Origin: Candidatus Hydrogenedens sp.
Lineage (GTDB): Bacteria; Hydrogenedentota; Hydrogenedentia; Hydrogenedentales; CAITNO01
NCBI GenBank assembly: GCA_012522755.1
Contig: JAAYJV010000145.1
Coordinates: forward strand, 1-48,301
Reading direction: 5' to 3'
DNA: 48,301 bases
The number at the start of each line of letters is the position of its first letter. The first letter of the stretch is position 1. The notes beneath the pieces were generated by a model that was not told where the DNA came from, did no database searches, and saw only the letters and a list, made by a program, of their open reading frames with translations. This document shows positions 23,205 to 33,000 of this stretch, in pieces. A program made the position numbers and the translations under genes.

Positions 23205-24536
23205 TCAGCGGCGGCGCGGGCCCCAGGAGGGCCCCTCGGCACTCATACCGAGGCGGGCAATGGGTCGTTCCGTCTGTGTGCTCAAGGTGTACACAAACAA
23301 TTCTGAACGTCCATTGCGTGTGGAGGAAAAGGCAATATGCCGCGAGTCCGGCGACCAACAGGGGGCTTCATTGATACCGCTGGAATTGGTGAGACGTGTC
23401 GGATTTGAGCCATCGGAGCCCATGACATAGATCTCATATCCTTCGCCGGGAATGCTGGATACAAAGGTGATCATTTTGCCGTCTGGAGACCAGTGGGGAT
23501 CATAGGCACTGCCTCCGTGAAAGGAGATTCGGCGAGGATTGGAACCGTCAGAGCCCATGACATAGATCTGCGGACGCCCGGCCCGATCGCTGACAAAACA
23601 CATCTGGCCACCATCAGGGGAGAAACTGGGGGAAGTATCATTCTCTCTGTTGTTGGTCAGGCGAAGCGCACCGCTTCCATCCGGATTTTTGAGATAGATC
23701 TCCGCATTGCCGTCTTTACTCAAGGTCAACGCCAGACGGCGACCATCAGGCGACCAGGCGGCCGCACTGTTGAGCCCCACCTCTTTGGACAGAGGACGGG
23801 ATGCTCCGGAGGCACGATCGAATATATAGTGAAAGGCGTAACGATCTTTATAAGACAAATAAGCAATGGAACGGCCATCGGCTGAAATCTCAGGCATGAT
23901 GGAAAGATTCTGGTGATTGGTCACCCTCCGGACATTGGCACCATCGTAGTCGGCTACATAGATTTCTTTCTGGTTGTTGCCGGACAAGCCGGAAAAGACG
24001 ATTTCCGAAGTACCGATTCCCGGCGTTCCATCAACCTGGCGAATCACTTCTTCAGAAAAACGGTGGGAGGCCAGACGGAAATGTTCACGGGCGATCTTCA
24101 CTTCCTGGCCATAGAGTTGTGTATTGGAATAGAGATCAAAGAGTCGGAACTGGGCCACCAGCTGCGAACCTTCGTAAAAGATCAGACCATAAACCAGATT
24201 TTCAGCCTGGGTGGCACGCCAGGAGGGCAAGTCCAGAGTGGAAGGATCAGCGGTGAGGCCGGTAAAGCCCAGAGGATAGCTGGCCGGTGGAAGAAGAACA
24301 AAGACACCGGAAAACTCAAGATCATCAGCCAGGGTCTGTGCCATTTCATTGGCCGTGGCCTGCAATTGCGGATCGATGCAGGCAAAAGGCGGTACGGCGA
24401 CCCGGATGCGTCTGTCCACGGAAGTCCCCGATTCAATACGCACACCGCTTTGTGCATGGCTGAAAAGACTGACTGTCAGAAGCAGTGTCAGCGCGGTTAT
24501 TACCAGATATGTTTTCGGAAGCGCATATTTTTTCAT
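23205..24536 (-). CDS. tolB: Tol-Pal system protein TolB
   Basis: A 443-residue periplasmic protein. I chose the ATG at 24536, which has AAAGG upstream and opens directly into a signal peptide ('LVITALTLLLTVSLFSHAQSG'). Residues about 30-170 are the N-terminal TolB domain ('VAVPPFACIDPQL', 'LADDLEFSGVF'). The rest is a six-bladed propeller with repeated 'SPDGRRLAL', 'SPDGGQMCFVSDRAG' and 'SPDGKMITFVS' blades. TolB links Pal and TolA for outer-membrane constriction at division. The gene just upstream encodes a PKD lipoprotein rather than Pal; tolQRA are not in the window. Confidence 0.93.
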   Translation of the reverse strand: MKKYALPKTYLVITALTLLLTVSLFSHAQSGVRIESGTSVDRRIRVAVPPFACIDPQLQATANEMAQTLADDLEFSGVFVLLPPASYPLGFTGLTADPSTLDLPSWRATQAENLVYGLIFYEGSQLVAQFRLFDLYSNTQLYGQEVKIAREHFRLASHRFSEEVIRQVDGTPGIGTSEIVFSGLSGNNQKEIYVADYDGANVRRVTNHQNLSIMPEISADGRSIAYLSYKDRYAFHYIFDRASGASRPLSKEVGLNSAAAWSPDGRRLALTLSKDGNAEIYLKNPDGSGALRLTNNRENDTSPSFSPDGGQMCFVSDRAGRPQIYVMGSDGSNPRRISFHGGSAYDPHWSPDGKMITFVSSIPGEGYEIYVMGSDGSNPTRLTNSSGINEAPCWSPDSRHIAFSSTRNGRSELFVYTLSTQTERPIARLGMSAEGPSWGPRRR

Positions 24537-24626
24537 GAAGAACAACCTTTGTATAGCCAATGTCCGATGAGGCCCCGAAATCAGATCGGAGATCTCTTGT
24601 ATCACTATATCAACCTGTTGCCGATA

Positions 24627-26651
24627 TCAGAAAACTCCACGGGGAAAGCAGCGTTCTGTCAGCCCCGTCTGCTCTTCTCCAGCTGTGAAACGATAGATAG
24701 CCGAAGAACTGATACAAGCAATACCACGTGCTGAGCCGGGAGGAAGGACACTGTAACTGAAGTATCCGGGTGCCGATGGCGTGACTGTCCAGCCAAATTC
24801 CAGAATACCTTCCTGACCCGTTACAGGGACGATATCCGGCGGCGTTCCCGCATTTTCTTCGATGCCGAGAAAACGCCAGCCCTCAGGCAAAAATTCCGTA
24901 CAGGCCAGAGCCAGAGGGAGCTCCACTCCGATCTGTTCCCAACTCACTGTAATGACGAATGCTGTTCCAGGGCTGTATCCCGAAACAGGGTCTTTATGTT
25001 CCAGAGAAATAAGGGTCTGGTACTGGCGGAACTGACTTTCAACCCGGTTGGAAAAAAGATCTGTTCCGCCAACACTGAAAGAGGCTCTTCCACTGAGGGT
25101 AGCCACTTCATCAGAAATCCCCGGAATAACTTCATAGGAAAACTCAAGAGGAAGTGCGGGAAGGGATGACCAGGTGAAAAGCAATTGACCGCTGTTACTG
25201 TCCCAGCTGGCACTGATGAGACCGGAAGGATCCTGGAGAGTTGAAAAAGACCAGCCTTCAGGAAGCTGCTCTGTCAGACTCAAGGACTCCGGGGTACCCT
25301 TGCCGAACGAAGCGAGAGACAGGTGGATGGTAAGTGGTACCGATGCTTCATAAGATTGATCATCCGTACTCCGGCGTTTGAGGATGAGTACCAGTTTTTC
25401 ATCAGCTTCACTTTCGCCTTCCACAGCTTCACCTTCTGCTGGCTCGCCTTCCACAGCTTCACCTTCTACAGGCTCACCTTCTGCTGGTTCACCTTCTGCA
25501 GCTTCGATCTCACCTTCTGCAGCTTCGATCTCACCTTCTGCAGCTTCGATTTCACCTTCTGTGGGCTCACCTTCTACAGCTTCACCTTCCATAGGCTCAC
25601 CTTCCACAGGCTCACCTTCCATAGACTCACCTTCTACGGCTTCACCCTCAATTTCACCTTCTACAGGGAGAGCTTCACAATAGAGGATACTGTCTTCAGG
25701 TTGGTTCAAGTCCAGGCGGCCTGTATTACGCATTTGAAGTCGGCCCTGAAGAAGGCCATCCACGCAGGGATCAGCAGCTTCAATGAGATATGTCAGATCG
25801 AAAGGAAGTTCAGGGCAATGGCTCCAGAAAAAGCTGACATTATTTTCGTCGGTGCTTTGTTCCACTTCTTCCGGCTCAATGGATTCTTCCGTCAAGCCGA
25901 CAAAGTGCCAGCCTTCCGGGAGTTGCTCATGAAACATGATGGGCGTGGGCACCTGCCGGATCATGCCGTCAAAATGTACGGTTACGGCGATCAGCCCCAG
26001 TTCATCGAGACCGGAAGAGGGACTCAAGCTGCGGCTTGCATTCACATATTGTTGGAAAGCTTCCACCTGTACGGCATTATCAATACTGTGGCTGTATGTC
26101 GCTGATTCTGTGTGGAGCGTCAGGCGCACGTCATAGCAGCCTTCTTGCGTATAACGATGTGTGGGATTGGCCGCCGATGAGGTGGCTCCATCGCCAAACT
26201 CCCAGAGGCGACCGGTAACGGATGCGCCGACAACCATAGACTGATCCGTAAAACTGACCAGAAGTGGTGCAGTACCTTCCCGGGGGCTGAGATCAAAATC
26301 CACTGAAACGATTTCGCCTTCAGCCGGATCACGGAGGATCAGGATCTTTTTTGCAACATCCTTATAAAAAAAGCTCTTCAAAGTGAGTGTAATGGTGTAG
26401 CGTCCAGCCTCTTCGTAATAATGGCTCGGCGATTCCTCGTAACACAGGGGGCTTCCATCGCCAAAATCCCATTCGTAGCCGGGTAAGGAAAAGAAACCCG
26501 GCGTCGATCGGTTGAACATGGTAATACGCAAGGGCGCATCACCCCCCGCCGGTGAGACACTGAAATGTGCTTCCGGTTTTATGAGATTGCAGCCGGAATA
26601 CAAAAAGAGTACGGCTGATAAAAGCGCCAGGATAAGGGTATATTTTCCCAT
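24627..26651 (-). CDS. PKD-domain lipoprotein with acidic EGE repeat
   Basis: A 674-residue lipoprotein with lipobox 'LYSGC' (Cys21). Two PKD domains follow ('YEWDFGDGSPLC' near residue 62 and 'RLWEFGDGATSS' near 155). Two or three DUF11-like beta domains, each with a 'LPEGW' motif, surround a low-complexity region at about residues 330-420 made of EGE(P/A)(V/M/A) repeats, including three copies of 'EGEIEAA'. Such EGE repeats are known from surface proteins of Hydrogenedentes and Lentisphaerae. It probably projects from the outer membrane. AAAGGA precedes the ATG. TolB begins 90 bases after its stop, so co-expression is likely. Confidence 0.88.
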   Translation of the reverse strand: MGKYTLILALLSAVLFLYSGCNLIKPEAHFSVSPAGGDAPLRITMFNRSTPGFFSLPGYEWDFGDGSPLCYEESPSHYYEEAGRYTITLTLKSFFYKDVAKKILILRDPAEGEIVSVDFDLSPREGTAPLLVSFTDQSMVVGASVTGRLWEFGDGATSSAANPTHRYTQEGCYDVRLTLHTESATYSHSIDNAVQVEAFQQYVNASRSLSPSSGLDELGLIAVTVHFDGMIRQVPTPIMFHEQLPEGWHFVGLTEESIEPEEVEQSTDENNVSFFWSHCPELPFDLTYLIEAADPCVDGLLQGRLQMRNTGRLDLNQPEDSILYCEALPVEGEIEGEAVEGESMEGEPVEGEPMEGEAVEGEPTEGEIEAAEGEIEAAEGEIEAAEGEPAEGEPVEGEAVEGEPAEGEAVEGESEADEKLVLILKRRSTDDQSYEASVPLTIHLSLASFGKGTPESLSLTEQLPEGWSFSTLQDPSGLISASWDSNSGQLLFTWSSLPALPLEFSYEVIPGISDEVATLSGRASFSVGGTDLFSNRVESQFRQYQTLISLEHKDPVSGYSPGTAFVITVSWEQIGVELPLALACTEFLPEGWRFLGIEENAGTPPDIVPVTGQEGILEFGWTVTPSAPGYFSYSVLPPGSARGIACISSSAIYRFTAGEEQTGLTERCFPRGVF

Positions 26652-26929
26652 GACAGGTTCCTTTCAAGCACTTAAGTATACAGAGGCTGGCGCAAAATTC
26701 ACAAATTCAAAGCCCTGTGCTCAGGATCAAGCCACCGTCTGTTCTGCTGCGGAGAGGAAAAGAGTGTTTTTCAAAGAAGGTGCACATCGCCCTGATCAGG
26801 CAAAACCGAAAAAAGTCATGCCGTGTCCCCTTTTTTCGAACACAGGAGCCAGAGCCTGTTGTCGAACAGTGGACAAAGAACTGTTCCATCCTTTTGCTGG
26901 TTTTAACCACCAGGAATGTCTGTATCAAA

Positions 26930-28543
26930 TCAGAGTTTTTGTTTTTTCACCAGAGCAGCCAGTTTGTTGCCCAGTAATCCGGCCCGGAGCAGAGCCAGCG
27001 GATGACCGGAATAGAGGGTCTTGAAAAGTTTTTCCAAAAGCTGAAACTTCTCTTTTGTGTAGGGATACCAGTTGATTTCCCTGCGGTCGCTGCTCTTTTC
27101 CAGGGTCATTGATTTGATATTGCTGAAGCTGTGAAGGCCGAAGGGGCCATGATAACGCCCCATGCCGCTGTCTTTGACTCCGCCGAAGGGAAGGGCTGCA
27201 TTCGTCTGCGTGGCGAGGACGTTGTTGATGGACACATTTCCGGTGACCAGGGCACGGGCGACCCGCTCCGCTTTCACAAGATCCTTCGACCATACACTGG
27301 AGTTGAGCCCGAAGGGAGAATCGTTGGCCAGGCGAATGGCGTCTTCTTCCGTCTTGAAAGGAGCCACGGTCATGACAGGTCCGAAAGTCTCTTCCTTCAA
27401 GACTGTAAGCGATAAATCACGAGAGACCACCAGAGTGGGCGGAAAGATAAAAGTGTCGGGTACACGTGAGCCGCCAGCCACGATTTCGGCACCCTTTGCA
27501 CGGGCATCTTCCAGCTGCGCTTCGATCTCTTCGATCTGAAAAACGGTGGTCATACAGCCCACACAAAGATCGCCTTCGTCTTCGGAAAGCTCGCTCATGG
27601 TGGAAATTTTCGCCATCTTCTCCTTCAGCATGGAAACAAAGTCATCGAGAACAGTTTCCTGAACAAAAATCCGTTCCACAGAAGTACAGGTCTGACCGCA
27701 ATTGAGCATGCCACCCCACAAGGCTCCGCTTGTTGCACGTTCGAGATCGACATCTTCAAAAACGATCATGGGATCTTTACCACCCAGTTCCAGTTCGACG
27801 GGAATGAGATATTTCGCAGCCTGGCTCATCACATGTCGGCCGCCGGAGACACTGCCCGTGAAAAAGATTTTTGCCGGTCGGGCGTCAATAAGTCCTTCGC
27901 CCGTTTTGCGGCTGCCATAGACACATTGAATGGCGTCTTTCATGAAGCCGCTTTTTTCAATCATCTCTTCATACAGTCCCTGCAAAGGCGTTTGTGTGGA
28001 GGGTTTGATAATCACGGCATTACCGGCAAGAAAAGCACTGATAGCCGGAAAGAAACTCAGATGAAAGGGGTAGTTCCAGGGGGCGATGACCAGAACAGTG
28101 CCCAGAGGCTCATAAACAATCTTCGCTTTCTTGCCGAAAAAATCCTTGACTGAATTGACCATACCCGGCCCGAGCATGACAACGGGTATGCGAACCTTTT
28201 CATCAGCCAGAAAAGAAACCGCATTTTTAGCGTAATAATCCAGCATATCCAGGATGGGATAGATTTCAGCCAGAAGTGCGTCTGTTCTGCTTTTTCCGGT
28301 TTCACGGATAATTTTCTGACACACTTCTTCCATGTTGTCACGGAGGTAATTCTTCAGCTTTTGCGTTTCTTCTACACGCTCCGCAACAGTCATTGCTGCA
28401 AGAAGCGTCTGAGCGGCCCCGGCCCGTTGGTAGACAGCGGCAATCTCTGTTTCTGAATACTCTGAAACAGCGTAAAGCACCTCTCCGGTTTTCGGGTTAT
28501 GAACTTCAATACGATCGGTTGTTTCAGCTGCATTTTCAGACAT
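26930..28543 (-). CDS. Aldehyde dehydrogenase family protein
   Basis: A 537-residue NAD(P)-dependent aldehyde dehydrogenase. 'APWNYPF' and 'AGNAVIIKPS' bind the cofactor, 'FTGSVSGG' is the Rossmann turn, 'ELGGKDPMIV' carries the general base Glu, and 'GGMLNCGQTCTSVERIFV' carries the catalytic Cys. 'KEETFGPVMTV' is the conserved closing motif. The C-terminus has an extra 50 residues ending in a hydrophobic-basic segment, as in fatty-aldehyde (ALDH3-like) enzymes that attach to membranes. AAAGGA precedes the ATG. It stands alone, bounded by gaps of about 280 and 465 bases. Confidence 0.93.
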   Translation of the reverse strand: MSENAAETTDRIEVHNPKTGEVLYAVSEYSETEIAAVYQRAGAAQTLLAAMTVAERVEETQKLKNYLRDNMEEVCQKIIRETGKSRTDALLAEIYPILDMLDYYAKNAVSFLADEKVRIPVVMLGPGMVNSVKDFFGKKAKIVYEPLGTVLVIAPWNYPFHLSFFPAISAFLAGNAVIIKPSTQTPLQGLYEEMIEKSGFMKDAIQCVYGSRKTGEGLIDARPAKIFFTGSVSGGRHVMSQAAKYLIPVELELGGKDPMIVFEDVDLERATSGALWGGMLNCGQTCTSVERIFVQETVLDDFVSMLKEKMAKISTMSELSEDEGDLCVGCMTTVFQIEEIEAQLEDARAKGAEIVAGGSRVPDTFIFPPTLVVSRDLSLTVLKEETFGPVMTVAPFKTEEDAIRLANDSPFGLNSSVWSKDLVKAERVARALVTGNVSINNVLATQTNAALPFGGVKDSGMGRYHGPFGLHSFSNIKSMTLEKSSDRREINWYPYTKEKFQLLEKLFKTLYSGHPLALLRAGLLGNKLAALVKKQKL

Positions 28544-28754
28544 GGCTCAGGATCCTTTCAGTTCAGTGTATTGAATCTCTCGGGCGGATGGGTTTTGTCC
28601 ATCTGCATGGTAACATACCCTTCTTAAATACACCAAGTGTTGAACAGAGTTCAGGGGGATGAAGATTTCTGCTGGTGTTATTTTTTTTCACCACAGCACC
28701 ACAATGGGACACAGGGCTGCACAACCAAAACTGAATGAACTTTTTTTCCACAAA

Positions 28755-28817
28755 GACTTTTAGAACCACTGATGGACACTGATAAATTAAAGACCTTGGG
28801 TCGCGCACCTGGGAACG
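28755..28817 (+). repeat. Repeat module with truncated element end
   Basis: Matches 48253-48301 (ACTTTTAGAACCACTGATGG then ACACTGATAAATTAAA) and then continues into ACCTTGGGTCGCGCA as at the left edge of the window. The element that should follow stops after about 11 bases. Confidence 0.6.
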
Positions 28818-28849
28818 CCCCTCCCACATCCGTCCGATCCGACCGATCC
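28818..28849 (+). repeat. GATCCG-type tract, copy c
   Basis: CCCCTCCCACATCCGTCCGA followed by GATCCGACCGATCC. It is joined without spacer to the truncated 204-bp element end. Confidence 0.6.
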
Positions 28850-29008
28850 TTATAATCAAAGGGACTGCTCGGATTCGGAGCGCTCACCCCAAAAATATCC
28901 CTTCTTTTGGGTGTCTTCACCTTCTTGGTGTACAATAAGGTTCAGGACAGTGTTCTCTCAGGTTGAAAGGGCGATAAGGGCCGGATCTTCAATTCCGGAA
29001 ACCAGACC

Positions 29009-29680
29009 ATGCAGCAATATTCATTTCAACAAAGAAGTGCCTTTTTTCATACCCCTCGGATTACCTGGGCCGTACAGATGCTGATTTTGCTGAATACGGC
29101 CATTTTCGCCTTGCAATTGCTGGCCTTTCCTGTGGAGCAATGGCTGGGCAACCCCTGGTTCCAGCTGGATCTGTGGCTGGGTTTTCAGCCAGCCTCTTTT
29201 CTCCAGGGCTGGATCTGGACGCCCTTCACTTACCAGTTTCTCCACGGGGGGCTGCTGCATTTGTTCATGAATATGCTCTGGCTTTTTATATTCGGTCCCG
29301 ATGTGGAGCGGCTGCTCGGTTCCCGCCAGTTTCTGATTTTTTATGTGGCCTGTGGTGCCTTGGGTGTTCTGGCAACACTTCTCCCTTATCTGGCCGGAAA
29401 GCCTGTCAACCCTCTCATCATCGGTGCCAGCGGATCAGCGCTGGGTGTGATCGTCGCTTTCGCCATGATTGATCCGCAACGGCAGTTTTTTCTTTTTCCG
29501 CTGCCTGTACCTGTTACAGCCGTCTGGCTCGTTATTCTTGTGGTGATATTCAATCTGCTTACCTTGCGCTCCGGCCAGGGTGGCATTTCCGTTGCCACCC
29601 ATTTCGGAGGTATGCTGGCCGGCGGTGTTCTCATGAAACTTATTCCACGCTATCACAGCTGGCGGCGCAGAAGAAGATAG
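29009..29680 (+). CDS. Rhomboid-family intramembrane serine protease
   Basis: A 223-residue membrane protein with six predicted spans. 'HGGLLHLFMNMLWLF' supplies the His and Asn of the oxyanion region, 'GASGSALGV' contains the catalytic Ser, and 'ATHFGGMLAGG' contains the catalytic His. It cleaves transmembrane segments of partner proteins. The C-terminus is strongly basic ('SWRRRRR'), consistent with a cytoplasmic end. Only GGAA is seen before the ATG. It precedes a membrane-anchored J-domain protein by 58 bases, suggesting a shared membrane quality-control role, which is inference. Confidence 0.93.
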   Translation: MQQYSFQQRSAFFHTPRITWAVQMLILLNTAIFALQLLAFPVEQWLGNPWFQLDLWLGFQPASFLQGWIWTPFTYQFLHGGLLHLFMNMLWLFIFGPDVERLLGSRQFLIFYVACGALGVLATLLPYLAGKPVNPLIIGASGSALGVIVAFAMIDPQRQFFLFPLPVPVTAVWLVILVVIFNLLTLRSGQGGISVATHFGGMLAGGVLMKLIPRYHSWRRRRR

Positions 29681-29738
29681 TACATACCGTGCTTTCAGCG
29701 AAGGCACTTTAAATTTTACAGCAAAAAGGTCTGGCTCC

Positions 29739-30059
29739 ATGCCCGGTTTTTGGCAAATCATTTTCTTCCTCTTTCTGATTTTTATTTTTTATGGTAAAGG
29801 ACGGCAGAGTATTGTGTCGCGACTCTTAAAAAATATAAAGCAAACACTATCTGAGGATACTCCTCAGAATAAAAGCAAAGAGGATGCGGAAATCTGTTAT
29901 CAACTGCTGGGTGTATCTCCAACAGCTCCCTGGAAAGAGATAGAAAAGGCTTATAAGACCAAGGCGAAAGTGCATCATCCCGATCTGGGCGGAGATGAGG
30001 ATGCCATGCGCGCCTTGAACGAGGCCTATCACTATATCAAGAAGATACGGAAAGGTTGA
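29739..30059 (+). CDS. Membrane-anchored J-domain protein
   Basis: A 106-residue protein with one N-terminal membrane span ('FWQIIFFLFLIFIFYG') and a C-terminal J domain: 'CYQLLGVSPTAPWKEIEKAYKTKA' and the DnaK-stimulating His-Pro-Asp at 80-82. This arrangement resembles DjlA/TIM14-like co-chaperones that recruit Hsp70 to the inner membrane. It lacks the zinc and C-terminal domains of full DnaJ. Stop and next start are separated by only four bases, so it is probably translationally coupled to the large TPR protein. AAAGG precedes the ATG. Confidence 0.88.
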   Translation: MPGFWQIIFFLFLIFIFYGKGRQSIVSRLLKNIKQTLSEDTPQNKSKEDAEICYQLLGVSPTAPWKEIEKAYKTKAKVHHPDLGGDEDAMRALNEAYHYIKKIRKG

Positions 30060-30063
30060 GAAC

Positions 30064-33000
30064 ATGATGCCTTCAAAGCATCATGTGACCTCATCCACTG
30101 AGGCTGAAACTGTTCCTCAGGAAAGTGTGTCAACCACCAGTTCCGACCAGATCAAAAAAATGTCTCCCCGCCTTCGACGCTGTCTGCTCATCCTTTGTCT
30201 GATCATAGCCGCAGCGATAAGAGGCTTTCTCTTTGTCGAATACCGTACAAGTCCGGACTATGAGCATCCTCTTCATGATGCTGAATTTCGGGATTATTGG
30301 GCCCGCGCCATTGTCACAGGCGATTGGACGCCCCCGCCAGGACGAAACGACCCTTTCGCGGACTGGCTTCCTCATCCCCATGCTCCGGGATATTCCTGGT
30401 TTCTTTCCGGTGTTTACCGCATCTTCGGATTGGGATACGACGCCCCCCGCTTGGTGCAGATGTTTCTGGGGTTGCTCAGCATTCTGCTTCTCTATGATAT
30501 TGCCCGACGTCTCCATAACGAATCAGCCGCACTCATTGCCGCGGCCATGATGGCCCTTTATTTCATATTCCCTTTGTATGAGATGGATCTGGGCCCCATC
30601 AGTGCCATCATCTTTCTGCTCTTGTATCTCATCCGGAGCGGAGCACGGTCATTGAAACGACCTCGCTTCCTGCGAGACATGACAAGCGGGTTCCTTGCAG
30701 GTGCAGTCTCTATAATGCGACGGGAATTCATGCCCTTCGGCATTCTCTTTCTGGGCATGCATCTTTATGGGTATTGGAAGAAAGGAAAATGGAAAGAAGC
30801 CGCCGTTGCTGCGACTGTCTGGAGTATCTGTTTTATCCTTCCGTCTGTTCCCGGTTCCATATACAATTATAAAAATACCGGAGAGCTTCCTTTGCTGGGA
30901 AGTGAGGGTACCTGTCTTTTCTACTGCTCCAACAATCAATGGGCCACAGGCTACAATCCGGACTCGCCGGATCTGAGAGCTTTTATTCATGATGATGACT
31001 GGTCTCTCTTTGCCTTTCCAGCCATGCTTGAAGGCTACGCAAAAGCCCACAACATCAAAAAACATTCCTATCATGATCTCATCGATCATCTGAAAACAAT
31101 GAATCAGAATTTCCTGACCCACGAGACCGGTCGTATTCTCAAACTCATGCTGAAAAAACAGGCGCTCTTCTGGGGACCTGTTGAAATAGATGAAAATAAA
31201 GTCGTCGCCTGCGAAAAAGAGCATTATGCCGTTATCCGTTATTTACCCGGCTTCACTCCTGTCCTGGCGGTTTCTGTAATAGGCGCAGCACTCATTTTTA
31301 TTCGAGGTATCCGTCGACAAAAAGGATTCAGTAGAGGAAAATGGATACTCTGGGGAATCCTCCTTCTATCCATTCTTGCATACAGCGGTATTTTCTCTTT
31401 GTTTTATGTAACAGCTCGCTATCGTATTCCCGTCATTCCTATCCTGATCCTTTTCGCTTCTGCAGCCGTTGCCGACTGGATCGATTGTCTGAGGTGCGGC
31501 CATTTTAAGAAAGCACTGGTGGGACTGGGCACTTTTCTCCTTCTCATGGTTCTGCTGAGCAGACCCCTGGTTGCTTTCACACCCGATACGGAACGATGGC
31601 TCGATGAACGACGCAGAGCCTGGGTAAAAATAAATAAGGCCGATGAAGGAATCGCTGATCTGGAACGCTGGAATTCCCGGCATCCACAGAGTGCCGGCGG
31701 TCACTATCATCTGGCTCTGCTGCTCATCGAAAAAGGACAACCTGAAGAAGCGCTCAAAGACCTGCAAACTGCAACAGCCTTAGACCCCGAATATCATGTG
31801 GCCTATTACAATCAGGGGATGGTCCTGTTGACTTTGAACAGGCCTGATGAGGCTGTTGAATCTTTTAAAATCCGTCTGGAAAGAGCTGAGAAAGATGAAA
31901 GGGCCTGGTTTGGTTTGTCACAAGCCTGGCAGGCCCTTGGTAATATCGAAGCACAACAAAATGCCTTGGATCAGGCTTTGGCGCTGAAAGCGGGATATCC
32001 CGAGGCTTTGGTGGATCGCAGCATACTTTTCCTGAAAGAAGGGAAGCGTATCCAGGCCACTGAGCTGCTGGAACAGGCTCTGAAAGCATCACCCGGTTAT
32101 GCCATGGCTGAATTCAATCTGGGGCTGCTCTATGCCGAAGAAGGCCGCTACAGTACAGCCCTGGACTTTTTTGGGGCTGCTCTGACTCATGGGCCGGGAC
32201 GGGCTGATTTCCATTACAACACCGGTCTTGTGCTGATTCAGTTGCAGCAATACGAAGAGGCTGTCAGGCATTTTCAGGAAGCGCTGGTCCTGCAGCCTGA
32301 CTATCCCGAAATCTATTCCAATCTGGGGCTGAGTCTGGCACGGCTTCAGCAACCCGAAGAAGCGAAGGAGGCTTTCGACCGGGCCTTTGAACTGCTGCCC
32401 CACAGCGGAGATACATTGTATAACCATGGCTGTGCGTTGAATTCACTGGGAGATCATGAAGGCGCCCGCAAGCATTTCGAAGCGGTGCTGGAAGAAGAGC
32501 CCTCCCATGGGAAGGCGCTTTTTGAGCTGGCTCTGCTGGATATGGCGGACAATAATCTGGAAAGCGCTCTTCAGCATCTGAACCGTGCGCAGCCCATTCT
32601 CTCCGGTGATCCGGAGATCAGCTACAACCTGGCGTTGATCCGTCAACGGCAGCACAATATCAATGAAGCACAGCGTTATTTCAGTGATACCTTGCAGCTG
32701 AACCCCGATCATTTTGGTGCCAACAGAGGATTGGGCACGCTCCTGCGCGGCGCCGATGATTCTTTCAGTGCCCTCCCTTTTCTGGAGGTGGCTCTCCGGG
32801 CGGAAGAAGGACAGGAGGACGGAGATCTTTATTATGAATATGGGCTGGCCTTGAAAGCATTGGAACGGTATGACGAGGCGGAAGAAGCACTTGTCAGAGC
32901 GGCGGAACTTGTCCCGGAGTCAGCCGATATCCAGAGTCATGGGGCTTTGAATTATATTGCACAGGGACGTTATGACGAGGCGGCATCTCACTTTGAAAAG

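Larger units (their letters stand above)
28544..29008. other. Intergenic region with repeat modules
   Basis: No gene is supported. It holds CCACAAAGACTTTTAGAACC and ACACTGATAAATTAAAGACC (28755-28807), then only the outer edge of the 204-bp element (CACCTGGGAACGCC), fused directly to a GATCCG tract at 28818. TACAAT near 28930 could be part of a promoter for the rhomboid gene. Confidence 0.6.

Noticed and set aside
25378-25683. Serine/proline-rich repetitive plus-strand frame
   Set aside because: It is the reverse reading of the EGE repeat in the PKD lipoprotein and its repetitiveness only reflects that tract.
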